Assembly: GCA_964492135.1 (NCBI GenBank)
Contig: CAZBJW010000002.1
Location: 1-64,000 of the forward strand
DNA length: 64,000 nucleotides
Direction: 5' to 3'
From: CAYGAW01 sp964492135
GTDB lineage: Bacteria; Chloroflexota; Anaerolineae; UBA7937; B3-Chlor
A model generated the notes under the pieces. That model ran no database searches. It saw only the letters and a program-made list of their open reading frames with translations, and was not told the origin of the DNA. The translations under genes were made by a program, and so were the position numbers. The first letter of the stretch is position 1; the number at the start of each line of letters is the position of its first letter. Below are positions 44,238 through 53,365 of this stretch, one piece after another.

Positions 44238-45112
44238 AATGTCTTGCCCCCGGTTCGGAAATAGAGCATGGTAGCCAAAAGGACTGCAACCATGAGGATG
44301 AAACCTACCGCTGAACCAAAGGGCCAGTCACGCACCTCTAGGAACTGCTGCTGCAAGAGGTTGCCGATCATCATGGCTTTGGCCCCGCCCAGGAGGTCTG
44401 GCGTAATGTAAGCCCCGATGGAGGGGATGAAGGTGATAATAGCGCCGGCCACGATGCCCGGCATAGTGAGGGGAAGGACTATCCGCCGGAAAGCGATCAA
44501 GGAGTTGGCTCCCAAATCCTGAGCCGCTTCCACCAGAGAGAAATCCAATTTCTCGATGGAGGCATAGAGAGGTAAGACCATGAAAGGAAAATAGCCGTAG
44601 AAGAGGCCAAGAACTACGGCGTTCTGATTGAAGAGAAGGGGAAGGGGTTTGGTGATGATGCCTGCCTGCATCAAGAGGGAGTTGATCAACCCCTTATCGC
44701 GCAGGATGACCATCCAGGCGTAGGTGCGGACCAGGAAGTTCGTCCAGAAAGGGAGCATCACCAATAGAAGGAGCACATTGCGCCAATGCTTGGGTCGTCT
44801 AGCAATGAAATAGGCGAAAGGGTAACCGAAGAGAAGGCAAAGAAAGGTGTTGACGGCTGCGATCCAGGCCGATCTGAGGAAGATCTTGAAGTAGATGGGG
44901 TCTATGAATCGGATATAGTTATCCAAATTCCACTGATAGACCACCCCCCCAAAGGGCCCCCGTTTGCCCAAACTGACCAGGAGCACCATCACTAACGGCA
45001 AGAGGAAAAAGACCAAAAGCCACACCGCCGAGGGGGAAAGCAGGGAAAAGATCTGAAGGTTCCTGCTCCGCCTCATGCGCTCGGTTATGGAAAGGATCTC
45101 GTTTCCCGCCAC
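44234..45112 (-). CDS. potB: polyamine-type ABC transporter permease PotB
   Basis: 292 residues. The first helix is VWLLVFFLLPLVMVLLVSLG at about 30-49. LPFWTNFLVRTYAWMVIL and the EAA loop EAAQDLGANSLIAFRRIVLP are typical of PotB. It forms the channel with PotC and overlaps its gene by ATGA. It starts 24 bases after the potA stop. Confidence 0.93.
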   Translation of the reverse strand: MAGNEILSITERMRRSRNLQIFSLLSPSAVWLLVFFLLPLVMVLLVSLGKRGPFGGVVYQWNLDNYIRFIDPIYFKIFLRSAWIAAVNTFLCLLFGYPFAYFIARRPKHWRNVLLLLVMLPFWTNFLVRTYAWMVILRDKGLINSLLMQAGIITKPLPLLFNQNAVVLGLFYGYFPFMVLPLYASIEKLDFSLVEAAQDLGANSLIAFRRIVLPLTMPGIVAGAIITFIPSIGAYITPDLLGGAKAMMIGNLLQQQFLEVRDWPFGSAVGFILMVAVLLATMLYFRTGGKTL

Positions 45113-45136
45113 TCTCTTAACACCAACTTTCTGGAA

Positions 45137-46228
45137 TCAATCGGGGAGGAGCAACGAACTCTCAGGCTGCCAAGAGAGGAAAGCCGTTGCCCCTTCATCA
45201 AGGCCCCTCCCCAAAGAAGGGACGATATTCTGCTCACGAACGCGCATCGTGGCTCCCGAATCCAAACATACCACGTAATTGGTATCGGTTCCGATATAGA
45301 CCACGCTTTCTATGGTGCCCTGGCAACAGTTGTGCTCCCTCCTCTGCTCCTCTTTCTGAATGGAGATCCTCTCCGGCCGCACGGCTACGGTCACCCCTTT
45401 GCCGGGGGCGAATTCTTCCGCGCTTTGGGCAAGCACCGGAGCCATCCCTGCCACCTCGACCACCACATAAGTTCCATCCCGTTTGGAAACCATACCCTCC
45501 AGAAAGTTCGTCTCTCCAATAAAGTCGGCCACGAAGCGCGAAGCCGGCCTCTCGTATATCCCGGTTGGTGCGCCTACCTGCAAGACCCTCCCTTTGTCCA
45601 TCACCGCGATCCGATCCGACGTAGTCAAGGCCTCTTCTTGATCATGGGTGACGTAGACGAAAGTGATCCCTACGCGGTGCTGCAAGCCCTTCAGTTCCAA
45701 TTGCATCTCCTTGCGCAGTTTGAGGTCCAGGGAGCCTAGGGGCTCGTCCAGAAGCAAGACCCCAGGTCGGTTAATGAGGGCTCGAGCCAAAGCCACTCGT
45801 TGCTGTTGCCCTCCGGAAAGTTGATCCGGCCGGCGCTTCCCGAAGCCAGATAGGCGGACCAGTTCCAACACCTCCTCCACCCGGCGAGCGATCTCCTGCT
45901 TGGGCACCTTCTTCATCTCCAGGCCGAAGCGGATATTCTCGGCTACGCCCATATGGGGGAAGAGGGCATAGTTCTGGAAGACCATGTTAGTATTGCGCTG
46001 AAAGGGTGGGGTGAGGCCCATCAGCTCTCCTTGGATATATATCTCCCCTTCCGTGGGCGTCTCGAAGCCGGCGATCATGCGCAAAGTGGTGGTCTTGCCG
46101 CAGCCCGAGGGGCCCAAAAGGGAGAAGAATTCACCATCCCTGATCTTCAATGATACATCGTCAACCGCTACCACCTCGCCGAAACACTTCGTTACGTTGC
46201 GCAACTCTACAGCGATCTTCTCATCCAT
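45137..46228 (-). CDS. potA: polyamine-type ABC transporter ATP-binding protein PotA
   Basis: 363 residues. Walker A GPSGCGKTTTLRM at about 39, Q-loop MVFQNYALFPHM, signature LSGGQQQR, Walker B LLLDEPLGSLD and H-loop THDQEEAL are all intact. The C-terminal TOBE domain (VAVRPERISI) is typical of PotA. It drives import through PotBC. It lies 9 bases after the aminotransferase gene, in one operon. Confidence 0.94.
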   Translation of the reverse strand: MDEKIAVELRNVTKCFGEVVAVDDVSLKIRDGEFFSLLGPSGCGKTTTLRMIAGFETPTEGEIYIQGELMGLTPPFQRNTNMVFQNYALFPHMGVAENIRFGLEMKKVPKQEIARRVEEVLELVRLSGFGKRRPDQLSGGQQQRVALARALINRPGVLLLDEPLGSLDLKLRKEMQLELKGLQHRVGITFVYVTHDQEEALTTSDRIAVMDKGRVLQVGAPTGIYERPASRFVADFIGETNFLEGMVSKRDGTYVVVEVAGMAPVLAQSAEEFAPGKGVTVAVRPERISIQKEEQRREHNCCQGTIESVVYIGTDTNYVVCLDSGATMRVREQNIVPSLGRGLDEGATAFLSWQPESSLLLPD

Positions 46229-46237
46229 ACTCCCCTC

Positions 46238-47554
46238 TTACTCCCTTTTCACCTCCCTAACCGCCTCCTCGAAGTGGGTGAGGGTCTCATCGATATCGGC
46301 ATCAGAATGGGAGTAGCAAAGGAACCAGGGCTCTCTGGCGTCTGGGTCGGGGATAACCCCGCGGTCTATCAGAGCCATGACTATCTCTTCGTAGAGGGTA
46401 CCGTTGGTCTTGGCGAAATCGCGGAAGTCGTGGACCTCCTCCGCCTCGGTGAGGAGGACACCGAACATGGCTGGGGGGCCGGAGGTAAGGTGTGGGATAT
46501 CAGCCTCAGTGAGGATACGGGAAACCCCCTCTCTTAGCCGCTCCCCTCGCTGGCGGATCGTCTCCAGAACCTGACCATCCTTTAGCAGTTCCAGGGTGGC
46601 GTCAGCGGCCGCCAAACCAGCCACATTACCACAATAGGTGCCCCCATGGGCCACCTGGCCATAGCCGATCACCTCTCTGAGCTCCTCTCGCCCTCCGATG
46701 GCCGCAGCGGGAAAGCCGTTGGCCATGGCCTTGGCGTAGGTGGCCAAGTCGGGCAAGACTCCGTATACCTCCTGGGCTCCACCTGGCGCGATGCGGAAGC
46801 CGGTCTTCACCTCATCGAAGATCAGAACTATGCCGTAACCATCGCATAACTCCCGGATCTTCTCGAGGAAACCTGGGCGGGGCTCGATAGAGGCAACGTT
46901 GCCCAAGATGGGCTCCACGATGATGGCCGCCACCTGGGGCCAACTCCGCTCCACCGTCTCTTCCAAGAGGCCCAAGTCGTTGAAGGGCAGGGTGATCACC
47001 AGGTCGCGGATAGCACAGGGGATGCCGGAACTTTGTTGGAAAGGGATCGGATCGCGACGGGAGCCCAAGGCTCCTGCCACGGCCGAAGCCGTGGAGAAGA
47101 GCATGTAGTCGTACATGCCATGGTATTGTCCCTCGAATTTGATGACTTTCTCTCGGCCGGTGTAGCCCCGGGCGATACGCAGCGCGTGCATCGTCGCTTC
47201 GGTCCCAGAGTTGGCGAAGCGCACCCAGTCCACGCCTGGACAGATGCGGATGATCCGCTCCGCTACCTTCACCTCCCAAGGGTGAGTCGAGGCGAAGATA
47301 GTTCCTCCTTTGATAGCCTCGGTGACCCGCCCCACCACTTCGGGGTAGCCATGGCCCAAGATGATGGGGCCGAAGCCCAGCCGGTAGTCGATATACCGGT
47401 TGCCGTCCATATCCCACAGATAACAGCCTTGCCCCCGGGCCACTACAGGGGTGTTCTCATCTCCCCAGTAACGAAAGTTGGAAGAGACCCCTTGGGGCAT
47501 CACCTCAGCCGCCCGCCGAAAGAAAGCCCGGGATTCGCTTCGCTCACGACTCAT
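46238..47554 (-). CDS. class III aminotransferase, glutamate-1-semialdehyde-aminomutase-like
   Basis: 438 residues from ATG 47554 (AAGGGAG upstream; the open frame to 47614 overlaps the previous gene). It resembles HemL: VSSNFRYWGDENTPVVARG, FANSGTEATMHALRIARG, KFEGQYHGMYDYML, IVLIFDEVKTGFRIAPGG and the PLP lysine in YAKAMANGFPAAAIGG. True HemL makes 5-aminolevulinate. Its position between a lysine-dehydrogenase-like gene and PotABCD argues instead for a catabolic aminotransferase or aminomutase acting on the imported amine. Confidence 0.85.
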   Translation of the reverse strand: MSRERSESRAFFRRAAEVMPQGVSSNFRYWGDENTPVVARGQGCYLWDMDGNRYIDYRLGFGPIILGHGYPEVVGRVTEAIKGGTIFASTHPWEVKVAERIIRICPGVDWVRFANSGTEATMHALRIARGYTGREKVIKFEGQYHGMYDYMLFSTASAVAGALGSRRDPIPFQQSSGIPCAIRDLVITLPFNDLGLLEETVERSWPQVAAIIVEPILGNVASIEPRPGFLEKIRELCDGYGIVLIFDEVKTGFRIAPGGAQEVYGVLPDLATYAKAMANGFPAAAIGGREELREVIGYGQVAHGGTYCGNVAGLAAADATLELLKDGQVLETIRQRGERLREGVSRILTEADIPHLTSGPPAMFGVLLTEAEEVHDFRDFAKTNGTLYEEIVMALIDRGVIPDPDAREPWFLCYSHSDADIDETLTHFEEAVREVKRE

Positions 47555-47585
47555 CGCTTTGCTCCCTTCTAAGCATAGTAACCCA

Positions 47586-48749
47586 TTAACTGCCCAGCCC
47601 CCCCCTCTCCTCAATCTTCTCCTCTACCTGGATGCCCCGCTTGGCCAACTCTTGGAAGAAGGGCTGGGTTGGGAAGGCGATCTCGGGAGGCACCACCCCT
47701 TTGGCTTCGACCTGGCCCTTGGCCAACATCTGGGCCCCGATGGAGAGAGGGATGCCAACGTTTTTGAAGTAGGCTGCTGGGCCGCCCCACTCTTCCTGAG
47801 GAGGGTGGCTATTGCGGTAGGTGCATTTGACCTCCCGCCCATCCCGCTCACCCCAGACCTCCACCACCAAGCCGTAGGCCCATACCTGGTTCTCCCTCGA
47901 CTCTGGGACAGTCCAAAGGAGTCTGGATACCAGATCATGGGCTGTCATCTCGCCCTTCCTGATCTCCACCGGTGTGTCGCTGAGCAGTCCTCCTTCCATA
48001 AGGGCGCCCATCAGGCACATCACATGGGGAGGGAAACAGCCTCGTACCGCTACCCTTCGCACCCCTGGCACGGACCGGGGCAGAGTTTGTACCTCGTCGT
48101 GAGGCACGTAATATACCCCCTGTTCGCCGATCAAGTCGTGAAAGCGGACCAGCCGCTCCCCTGACAAAGGGGGCGCTGGATGCCACCGCCCATCCTCATA
48201 ATAAACCGCTTCCCTCTCTTCCTCGCCGGGGGTGAACTCCCAAAGGGTAGTGGCCAGAAGCCCCGGAGCTGGAGCCAAGCAGCGGAAGGCGGCGAACGAG
48301 ATCTCGATACTATCAACTCGCTGCAGGACCTCCACGGCGCGGCGAACCATCATATTGGTGGCTCCAGGCGTAGCACCCATTCCGGGCACGAAGGTGATCC
48401 CCCGCTCCAAGGCCGCCTCATGCAACTCAAATTGAGGGTCTTCACTAGAGATATCCAAGCCGCTTACCCCTACCTCCACACAGGCTCGATTGACGGCGAG
48501 GTCGTATCGGTAGGGCAAGCCGTTCATAATCACATCGTATCCCGGGAAGGTTCGAAGCATCTCTTTGTAGTCATTAGCGTCGAAAGGGAGCACCTTTAGC
48601 CGGGCATCGCCGATCTGAGTCACCAGTCGCTCGCCAGCATCCATATCCTGCTCAGCGACCGCTATCTCCTCGAAATCGCTGAATCGAGCGAGATCCCGGG
48701 TCGCCTCCCGGCAGACCGCCCCCGCACCACCCAGGGCTAGCACGCGCAT
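47586..48749 (-). CDS. saccharopine-dehydrogenase family protein (lysine 6-dehydrogenase-like paralogue)
   Basis: 387 residues. N-terminal RVLALGGAGAVCREATRDLA (NAD(P) fold), then GLDISSEDPQFELHE, GITFVPGMGATPGATN and a C-terminal GVVPPEIAFPTQPFFQELAK. It matches the 391-residue protein at 37374-38549 in length and motif order but is clearly diverged from it. AAGGAGAGG precedes the ATG. First gene of the Pot operon as seen here. An oxidative deaminase or imine-reducing role is inferred. Confidence 0.82.
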   Translation of the reverse strand: MRVLALGGAGAVCREATRDLARFSDFEEIAVAEQDMDAGERLVTQIGDARLKVLPFDANDYKEMLRTFPGYDVIMNGLPYRYDLAVNRACVEVGVSGLDISSEDPQFELHEAALERGITFVPGMGATPGATNMMVRRAVEVLQRVDSIEISFAAFRCLAPAPGLLATTLWEFTPGEEEREAVYYEDGRWHPAPPLSGERLVRFHDLIGEQGVYYVPHDEVQTLPRSVPGVRRVAVRGCFPPHVMCLMGALMEGGLLSDTPVEIRKGEMTAHDLVSRLLWTVPESRENQVWAYGLVVEVWGERDGREVKCTYRNSHPPQEEWGGPAAYFKNVGIPLSIGAQMLAKGQVEAKGVVPPEIAFPTQPFFQELAKRGIQVEEKIEERGGLGS

Positions 48750-49065
48750 GAAACCCCTCTCCTTACGTCCATTCTCTCAGCATGCCGGAAGGACTCAACA
48801 GACTCCCTTCGCGGCATTCGCAAACCGCCATGCGCATGAGAGCCTCGGCTTGTTCCCCTGAGGGTCGCCCCGGAACCTGAGCGGATGCGGGAGTGGTACC
48901 TACCATCCTTCGACCACCCTACTCCGGACCGCCTGACTCAATCAAGGTTCCCCTTCACCCAGGTCTCCCACCTGTAAAGGGGCAATAGATCTGGGTCAAC
49001 TCTTGCGACCCAGGATAGCTCACCCTCTCAGTGCGACGTTGGACGCCCGCCAACTTAACCAGCCC
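48750..49065. other. 316 bases without a gene
   Basis: Intergenic stretch between the regulator stop and the first gene of the Pot operon. The operon promoter should lie here, but I see no convincing -35/-10 pair. Confidence 0.35.
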
Positions 49066-49860
49066 CTAGAACGTGGGTGGACTGTTTACCCACAGGACTC
49101 TAGTAGGTTCTTCACCAGGGTTACTCCATCTATGGGGAACAGAACTGGGAAAGGATAGACTGTCGCCAGCCTCAAGCTCATAGTGCGCTTTCTCGTCGAG
49201 CCACACGTCAAAGCAACCTTCCATCACAAATAGGAACTCTTCTCCATCGTGTGTATAAGCTTCTTCGCTACCCGTGCCCGGTTCAACGGTGAATAGTTGT
49301 GGCTCCATTAGCCGCAACGGTCCAGCGGACAAGTTTTCGATCCTCACCCCACCTGTTTCGAGGTACGGCCTCTCTGTGGGCTTCACCCGTCTCCGCGGAG
49401 CCTCACCTTCAGGTGCCAACAACTCGCCAACAGTCGTTCCGTATGCACTTGCCAGTCGCCGCAACTTGTGGACTGCGATGTTACTAAGGCCTCGCTCAAA
49501 CAAACTGATGAAGGAGATCGAGAGACCACATTCCTCGGCGACCTCGCGCAAAGAGATACCCTTCCGCTTGCGAATTGCCCGCAGCCGCCTGCCAATGTCC
49601 GCCGATGGCAAGGATGATTCAAACCCCTTTCCTTCGCCGGTATCTTGGTTCTGAATCACACGAGCTATGCTTGCCAGGCTCATCTCCATGACCTCTCGAA
49701 GGTATTTGATCCTCCTCAGAAGCGCAATCTCACGCTCCGAGTACAACCTATATCCACTCGGCGAACGACTTGGAGCAATAAGCCCCCTGCTCTCCCAATA
49801 TCGTAAGACACTGGGGCTCACACCAATGGCCTCAGCCACCTCACTGATTCGCCAGAACAT
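49066..49860 (-). CDS. MerR-XRE-cupin three-domain regulator
   Basis: 264 residues in three clear domains. A MerR-type winged helix is at 1-70 (WRISEVAEAIGVSPSVLRYW, SPSGYRLYSEREIALLRRIK). A Xre/Cro HTH is at about 88-150 (RLRAIRKRKGISLREVAEEC, SISFISLFERGLSNI). A C-terminal cupin is at about 185-262 (THDGEEFLFVMEGCFDVWLD, AGDSLSFPSSVPHRW). XRE-cupin proteins such as PuuR control putrescine use, so it probably senses an amine and controls the adjacent Pot/aminotransferase genes. Two DNA-binding domains in one chain is unusual. The frame is intact throughout. Confidence 0.9.
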   Translation of the reverse strand: MFWRISEVAEAIGVSPSVLRYWESRGLIAPSRSPSGYRLYSEREIALLRRIKYLREVMEMSLASIARVIQNQDTGEGKGFESSLPSADIGRRLRAIRKRKGISLREVAEECGLSISFISLFERGLSNIAVHKLRRLASAYGTTVGELLAPEGEAPRRRVKPTERPYLETGGVRIENLSAGPLRLMEPQLFTVEPGTGSEEAYTHDGEEFLFVMEGCFDVWLDEKAHYELEAGDSLSFPSSVPHRWSNPGEEPTRVLWVNSPPTF

Positions 49861-49897
49861 GACTCGATTTGAGTAACCTTATTTGCTTTTAATAAAC

Positions 49898-49926
49898 ATT
49901 ATAGCATCTCTCTATCCTCTTGTCAA
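49898..49926 (-). promoter_or_regulatory. consensus sigma70 promoter of the MerR-XRE-cupin gene
   Basis: On the minus strand TTGACA (49926-49921) and TATAAT (49903-49898) are exactly 17 bases apart, about 38 bases before the start codon. The spacer is normal, not the 19-20 bases typical of MerR-activated promoters. The leader is AT-rich. Confidence 0.85.
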
Positions 49927-50064
49927 CACCTCGGTATCTCTAATGTCAAATGCGACAAATAGGTGGTAGAGGGGTTTGCATATCGAGACCCAAGTGCCAA
50001 GGGTACATCGCCATCCCGGCGAGTCGTTCAGCCATACCATCCGTCATGCCTTGGATGACCCCTT

Positions 50065-50397
50065 TTGACCAGTGCTTCAAGAGCTCTTGAAATCAAGAGA
50101 GCTTCTGGTAAGGAGCTATATAAGTCAAAAACGGAAAGCGCTCTAGTCACAACAGGAATCTATTCATATACCCGAACCCCTGTGTATTTGGGATCATCTT
50201 TGCTATTCCTTGGCTGGTCTTTCGTTTTTCTGTTTACTTTCCTGTTGATAATGACTTTCCTATTCCTTGTTCTTTTCTACTTTGTGGTAAGATGGGAAGA
50301 AAAAGAATTGTCTGAAAGATTTGGGGAGGAATACCTGAGATATAAACAAACAGTGCCTCCCTTCTTTCCACACCCTAAGAAGCGATTCAGGAACTAG
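50065..50397 (+). pseudogene. C-terminal part of an isoprenylcysteine-carboxyl-methyltransferase-like (ICMT/PEMT) membrane enzyme
   Basis: The frame contains GIYSYTRTPVYLGSSLLFLG, two hydrophobic helices, then WEEKELSERFGEEYLRYKQ and PPFFP, the hallmark C-terminus of ICMT/phospholipid N-methyltransferase-like proteins. The N-terminal helices (about 60-90 residues) are missing, the only start is a TTG without ribosome site, and codon use is more AT-rich than the neighbours. Probably a 5'-truncated, transferred gene. Confidence 0.65.
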
Positions 50398-50489
50398 GCG
50401 GTGATACTGTTCGTAGGAGATGGGGCAGGCGAACAATACATGGCTTTGAGGCATCGGCAATGCGGGCAACCTCGTACCAAGCAGGGTAT

Positions 50490-51010
50490 ACGCTACGTGC
50501 TAGCACCTTCGCCCTTCGGGACATTGCCCCGTTCGGTGGCAACGTGGTATATGCTGGGAATGCTGGCAGGGCGTAGGTGAGAACAGCCCCGTCCCAGTGA
50601 GAATGGAAGAGGCCTCATCATGGCCCAATCCGACCCGTGCCGCGACCATACCCCAATTCCGCCACAAGTCCCCATTTTGATGCCTTCCTTACTCAGTCTA
50701 ACTATCATTATCCCACCAGGCCCCCTGAGTCCCGGGATTTCCACGATCTTTCTCGGTATAAACTCAACCAAAAGACCCGCTTAGACCGTTTGAAATCACC
50801 CTGGTCCTATGCTCATACTTACAGGGTAAGAGTGCCTGTCAGAATGGGTCAGAGAGGGTCTGATCTGGGGCTGAGTTTGCGTGTTATGGGTTTCGATGAG
50901 CGTCGGGGTTCTTGGTTGTTGCATAAGACGTGCTGAGGAAGAGAATAAGCCTGGAAGCGCTGTTGTCTGGGTTGACAGCGTCATGCTTACGGAGTAGACT
51001 GGCGTAAGAC
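50490..51010 (+). repeat. dispersed repeat, copy D
   Basis: Left edge GGTGAGAACAGCCCCGTCC and GAGGCCTCATCATGGCCC. Block 1 at 50655-50740 (CCCCAATTCCGCCAC, ATTTTGATGCCTTCC, CTATCATTATCCCACC). Block 3 at 50770-50900 (GAAATCACCCTGG, GGGTCTGATCTGGGGC, TGAGTTTGCGTGTTATGGG). Tail near 50940-51000 (GGTTGACAGCGTCATG) as in copy A. Block 2 is absent. No intact gene. Confidence 0.6.
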
Positions 51011-51109
51011 AGATACAGTTCGGGCCTTGCCATCTATCTGAGCAATGTAAGTAGAGAACACATACGGTTGCTTCACCTTAGGGAAAGCCCAAAAACCAAG
51101 GAGACCTGT

Positions 51110-52519
51110 ATGACGGCAGGCAAGTTTGAGAATCTAGAGGCCGTTTTTGATCCACGCATCGTTGCAGTTGTAGGAGCTTCGAAGAATCCGGGAAAGCTCG
51201 GATATCATGTCATGAAGAGTTTGACCCAAGGCAGTTTCAAGGGAGAGATAGTTCCCATCAACCCGGGCGAGACAGAACTCTTTGGATTTGAGGCCTATGC
51301 CTCTGTATTGGAGGTTCCCCAGCAGGTCGATCTGGCAATCGTTGTCTTGCCAGCCCAAATGGTTGCGGACATCTTCAAACAATGTGCCAAGAAGGGCGTA
51401 AGAGGGATCATCTTGATTACCGCGGGGTTCAAAGAGATCGAAGATGAACAGGGAGGGCAACTCCAGGAAGAGATAACCGAACTGGCCAACGAAGCGGCAA
51501 TGAAGGTGATCGGCCCCAATACCTTTGGCCTGATCAATCTGGAGGCAGGGCTTAACGCTTCTTTTACTCCAGAGTTTTCCGAGGTAGAGAGGGGTCACAT
51601 CAGCCTAGTGAGCCAGAGTGGGGGAATGGCCCACCTGATAGCCTTCATGGCCCTAAAAGAGCATGTTGGCCTCAACAAGATCATAGGCGTAGGAAACCGT
51701 TGCAACGTCGGCTTTGTGGACTTGCTGAAATACTTGGTGGAGGACCAGGGAACCCAGGTCGTCGCAATGTATATGGAGGGAATAGACAACCTCCGACGCC
51801 TCATGAAGGTCGCACAAGAGGCGAGAGGGAAGAAACCCATCATCGTCTATAAGGTAGGGAGGTCTCCTGTCAGTGATAAGGCATCTAGACTACATACCGG
51901 TTCTCTGGCTGGTCAATACGAGATCTACAAAGAAGCCTTCAAACAGGTTGGGATTCTGGCGGTATCTAGTTCGGAGGAGCTCTTGGATACAGCCAAGATT
52001 TTGGTCTCTTGTCCCCTTCCAAGGGGAAACAAAGTGGCAGTTCTGTCAGGGCAAGCGGGGCCAGCCATGGTAGCCTGTGATGTATGTGAAGAGAGAGGTC
52101 TAGCCTTGGCTGTATTTTCGCAGGAGACTCAGAATACGATCCAAAGAGCCCTGCCTCCAATGGCCATGAGGACCAACCCCGTTGATATGGGGCCCGCTTG
52201 GTACGATCCAGAGGCAATTAGAGAGGTCGTTAGCGCTGTTTTAGGTGACGAGAATGTTGATGCTGTACTCTTATACATTGCGTACGCTTCGGCGAATAGT
52301 GGGGCGGTTGAGAGTTTGGCGGATCTCCTCAAGAGTTGGGGAAAGAGAAAACCCGTCGTTTGTTGCTTGTCATCACCTAGAGGGGTATGGGATGAGGAAA
52401 TACGATCCCTGGAAGAAGAAGGAGTGCCGAACTATCCCACCCCAGAAAGGGCGGCTAGAGCTCTTGGAAACTTGTGGGGATATCAAAAGTTGGCAACAAC
52501 GGGTCTTCACCATGAATAG
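51110..52519 (+). CDS. acyl/acetyl-CoA synthetase (NDP-forming) alpha-type protein
   Basis: 469 residues from ATG 51110 with AAGGAG upstream. The CoA-binding domain starts at about 10 (FDPRIVAVVGASKNPGKLGY). Then come succinyl-CoA-ligase-like domains with VIGPNTFGLINLE, ISLVSQSGGMAHLIA and the phosphohistidine region ASRLHTGSLAGQYE near residue 263. The ATP-grasp beta part is absent from this protein and from its neighbours, so it needs a partner encoded elsewhere. The enzyme would couple acyl-CoA breakdown to ATP (or GTP) formation, which suits fermentative 2-oxoacid use by the Kor system. Confidence 0.88.
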   Translation: MTAGKFENLEAVFDPRIVAVVGASKNPGKLGYHVMKSLTQGSFKGEIVPINPGETELFGFEAYASVLEVPQQVDLAIVVLPAQMVADIFKQCAKKGVRGIILITAGFKEIEDEQGGQLQEEITELANEAAMKVIGPNTFGLINLEAGLNASFTPEFSEVERGHISLVSQSGGMAHLIAFMALKEHVGLNKIIGVGNRCNVGFVDLLKYLVEDQGTQVVAMYMEGIDNLRRLMKVAQEARGKKPIIVYKVGRSPVSDKASRLHTGSLAGQYEIYKEAFKQVGILAVSSSEELLDTAKILVSCPLPRGNKVAVLSGQAGPAMVACDVCEERGLALAVFSQETQNTIQRALPPMAMRTNPVDMGPAWYDPEAIREVVSAVLGDENVDAVLLYIAYASANSGAVESLADLLKSWGKRKPVVCCLSSPRGVWDEEIRSLEEEGVPNYPTPERAARALGNLWGYQKLATTGLHHE

Positions 52520-52559
52520 CATCAAAGATTGATTCGCCAGACACTCCTGAGCCTGCGGT

Positions 52560-52760
52560 CTCGGGGGTGTTCTTAGGTACAAGACTATCCAAAAGACCCG
52601 CTTAGGCCGTCTAAGATCACCCTGTTAGTATGCTCTCCATACTTACACCCCAAGAATCGCCTAAGAGAACGGGTCTGAGACGGTCTGATCTGGTGGCGAG
52701 GTTGCCGCTGTGGGTTGTTGAGAGGATGGGGCGACTCTCGTTGCAGAATCAACTTCATCG
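52560..52760 (+). repeat. dispersed repeat, copy E (block 3)
   Basis: Only block 3 remains: ACTATCCAAAAGACCCGC, TAAGATCACCCTG, ACCCCAAGAATCGCC, GACGGTCTGATCTGG and GTGGGTTGTTGAGAGG. The first string is shared with copies B and D. It lies between two genes on the same strand. Confidence 0.55.
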
Positions 52761-52819
52761 TCTGGTGAGGTGGCCTCGAATCACAGCACGCGGTTGGCAG
52801 GTGTGCAGGAGGAGTGTAT

Positions 52820-53326
52820 ATGGAAGAGCAGATGAGTAAGTCCAAACTGCTGGAACTGATTCAAAGCGAGCGTCAGCACCTAGAGACAACTCTGGCCCAG
52901 TTGAGTGAAAATCAGATGACGACACCTGGTGTCAATGACCAATGGGCTGTAAAGGACATTCTAGCGCACATCACGGTCTGGGAAAGGCGTATGGCCCGGT
53001 GGCTAGAAGAGACCGTGCGGGGTGAGGTGCCAGAGATGCTTCCAGCAGGCATGACTTGGGATCATTTGGATGAGTGGAATGAGCAGACCTATCTGGACAA
53101 TCGAGACAGACCTCTGGCCGAGGTGTTGGCTAACTTCAAGAGTTCTTATCCACAAGCTCTGAAAGCGGTAGAAGTCGTTTCGGAGGAGGATCTGATCGAT
53201 CCGCATCGCTTTGAGTGGCGAGTGGGTAAGCCGCTATGGACGATGGTGGCAGCGAACACGTTTTGGCACTACAAAGAGCACAACATGTTTATCCGCATTT
53301 GGCTGGAAGGAGTGGAAGCCGCTTAA
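52820..53326 (+). CDS. DinB/ClbS-like four-helix-bundle protein
   Basis: 168 residues. ATG 52820 follows CAGGAGGAG. The helical bundle has KSKLLELIQSERQHLETTLA, then WAVKDILAHITVWERRMARW with the His of the putative metal site, and a final FWHYKEHNMFIRIWLE with further His residues. These positions fit the ClbS/DfsB/DinB superfamily, which includes metal-dependent hydrolases and thiol transferases. The length is normal. The specific function is unknown. Confidence 0.85.
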   Translation: MEEQMSKSKLLELIQSERQHLETTLAQLSENQMTTPGVNDQWAVKDILAHITVWERRMARWLEETVRGEVPEMLPAGMTWDHLDEWNEQTYLDNRDRPLAEVLANFKSSYPQALKAVEVVSEEDLIDPHRFEWRVGKPLWTMVAANTFWHYKEHNMFIRIWLEGVEAA

Positions 53327-53365
53327 CCTCTCGCTGAACGGACGCGCTGACCAACTGCTTGCCCC

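Noticed and set aside
47033..47572. Long plus-strand frames opposite the aminotransferase and dehydrogenase genes
   Set aside because: They are mirror frames of high-GC coding genes with no family motifs or ribosome sites.
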